Source: Actinopolymorpha singaporensis
GTDB lineage: Bacteria; Actinomycetota; Actinomycetes; Propionibacteriales; Actinopolymorphaceae
Assembly: GCF_900104745.1 (NCBI RefSeq)
Contig: NZ_LT629732.1
Location: forward strand, 5,939,981 to 6,003,980
DNA: 64,000 nucleotides
Direction of reading: 5' to 3'
Positions 63,719-64,000 of the stretch are shown here, in pieces. The notes under the pieces were generated by a model. The model saw only the letters and a list, made by a program, of their open reading frames with translations. It searched no databases and was not told where the DNA came from. The position numbers were made by a program, and so were the translations under genes. The stretch's first letter is position 1. Each line of letters starts with the position of its first letter.

Positions 63719-64000
63719 CCGCGGCGCGCGGCGACTTCGAACGCGCCGCCGCGGTCGCCCGCCGCGTCGGCAGCCCTGCTTACCTGGCCGGTGCGCTGCG
63801 CGGGCTGGCCGACGTCGCCCGCCTCGCCGGCGACCTGGACGAGGCGACCCGGCTGTACGAGGAAACGCTGGCTCGGCTCACCCCGCACTGGGTGAAGAGC
63901 GACCGGCACGTGGTCCGGGCACTTCTCGGCCTGGGCCGGATCGCCCAGGAGCGCGGCGACCTCGCCACCGCACGCACCCGGATGCGCGAGGCGGCCGCGA
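63343..64000 (+). pseudogene. Out-of-frame TPR continuation of the AfsR-type regulator (partial)
   Basis: From about 63343 a second frame, open to the window edge, reads VVLAVLRAGLAGPDPWERAAARI, then FSAAAEEFRALGDRWGTALALDGLAG and RGDLATARTRMREAA. This is standard C-terminal TPR sequence of AfsR-type regulators and joins smoothly to the upstream AAATDP. Inserting one base in the run CCCGGG (63338-63343) would restore DPRVV. The gene is thus frameshifted, or the assembly has a one-base error. It continues beyond the window. Confidence 0.8.

Overview
This 64 kb window is GC-rich actinobacterial chromosome. The evidence is the very high G+C in third codon positions, frequent GTG starts, genes that begin directly after a -10-like hexamer, the actinobacterial gene orders TIGR03960-TIGR03936-rne-rplU-rpmA-obgE-proB-proA-nadD-rsfS and valS-folC-DUF4233-ndk, and the GlgE pathway set treS-mak-glgE-glgB. 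A member of the Propionibacteriales or a related order is plausible, but that is inference. Nearly everything is housekeeping or ordinary accessory content. I see no CRISPR array, no intact transposon, no prophage and no convincing new defence or biosynthetic system.

Layout. 0-11.3 kb: small accessory genes. These are a MarR regulator, a BFN-domain protein, TrmO, an NAD-dependent epimerase, a membrane-anchored alpha/beta-hydrolase that has lost its catalytic serine and histidine, a large TPR protein, two divergent adenosine-deaminase-family genes (one coupled to a HAD phosphatase), a PPOX-family protein and a YjbR-family protein. 11.3-13.95 kb: an apparent genomic-island scar beside tRNA-Ala(GGC). 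It holds a broken SDR, a GAF-ANTAR protein, a sulfotransferase and the C-terminal fragment of a tyrosine integrase, and its composition is visibly less GC-rich. 14-27.7 kb: a long minus-strand housekeeping block for ribosome maturation, RNA processing, proline synthesis and NAD synthesis, including a 46-residue membrane protein between nadD and proA. 27.9-38 kb: a membrane protein, a DUF1707 protein, a sulfatase, DinB and DUF2461 proteins, a WYL regulator, a glutamyl-tRNA synthetase of unusual type and an Nramp transporter. 37.8-47.7 kb: ndk, DUF4233, folC and valS, then a second valyl-tRNA synthetase of a different lineage only 1.9 kb from the first. 47.7-59.9 kb: alpha-glucan metabolism. glgP and a GH13 enzyme lie on the minus strand, divergent from glgE-treS-mak-glgB on the plus strand. 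59.9-61.1 kb: a gene-poor, degraded stretch. 61.1-64 kb: an AfsR/SARP-type regulator that carries a frameshift and runs off the window.

How the genes work together. TreS interconverts trehalose and maltose, Mak phosphorylates maltose, GlgE adds maltosyl units to an alpha-1,4-glucan and GlgB branches it. GlgP and the GH13 enzyme on the other strand would break the polymer down, and the shared promoter region holds palindromes that could coordinate both sides. The proB/proA pair, nadD, rsfS, obgE and the ribosomal proteins form a standard growth block. The points most worth a second look are the paired ValRS genes, the non-actinobacterial GluRS, the pseudo-hydrolase with its structured leader, the tRNA-Ala island scar with two related promoter-like elements, and the frameshifted regulator at the right edge.
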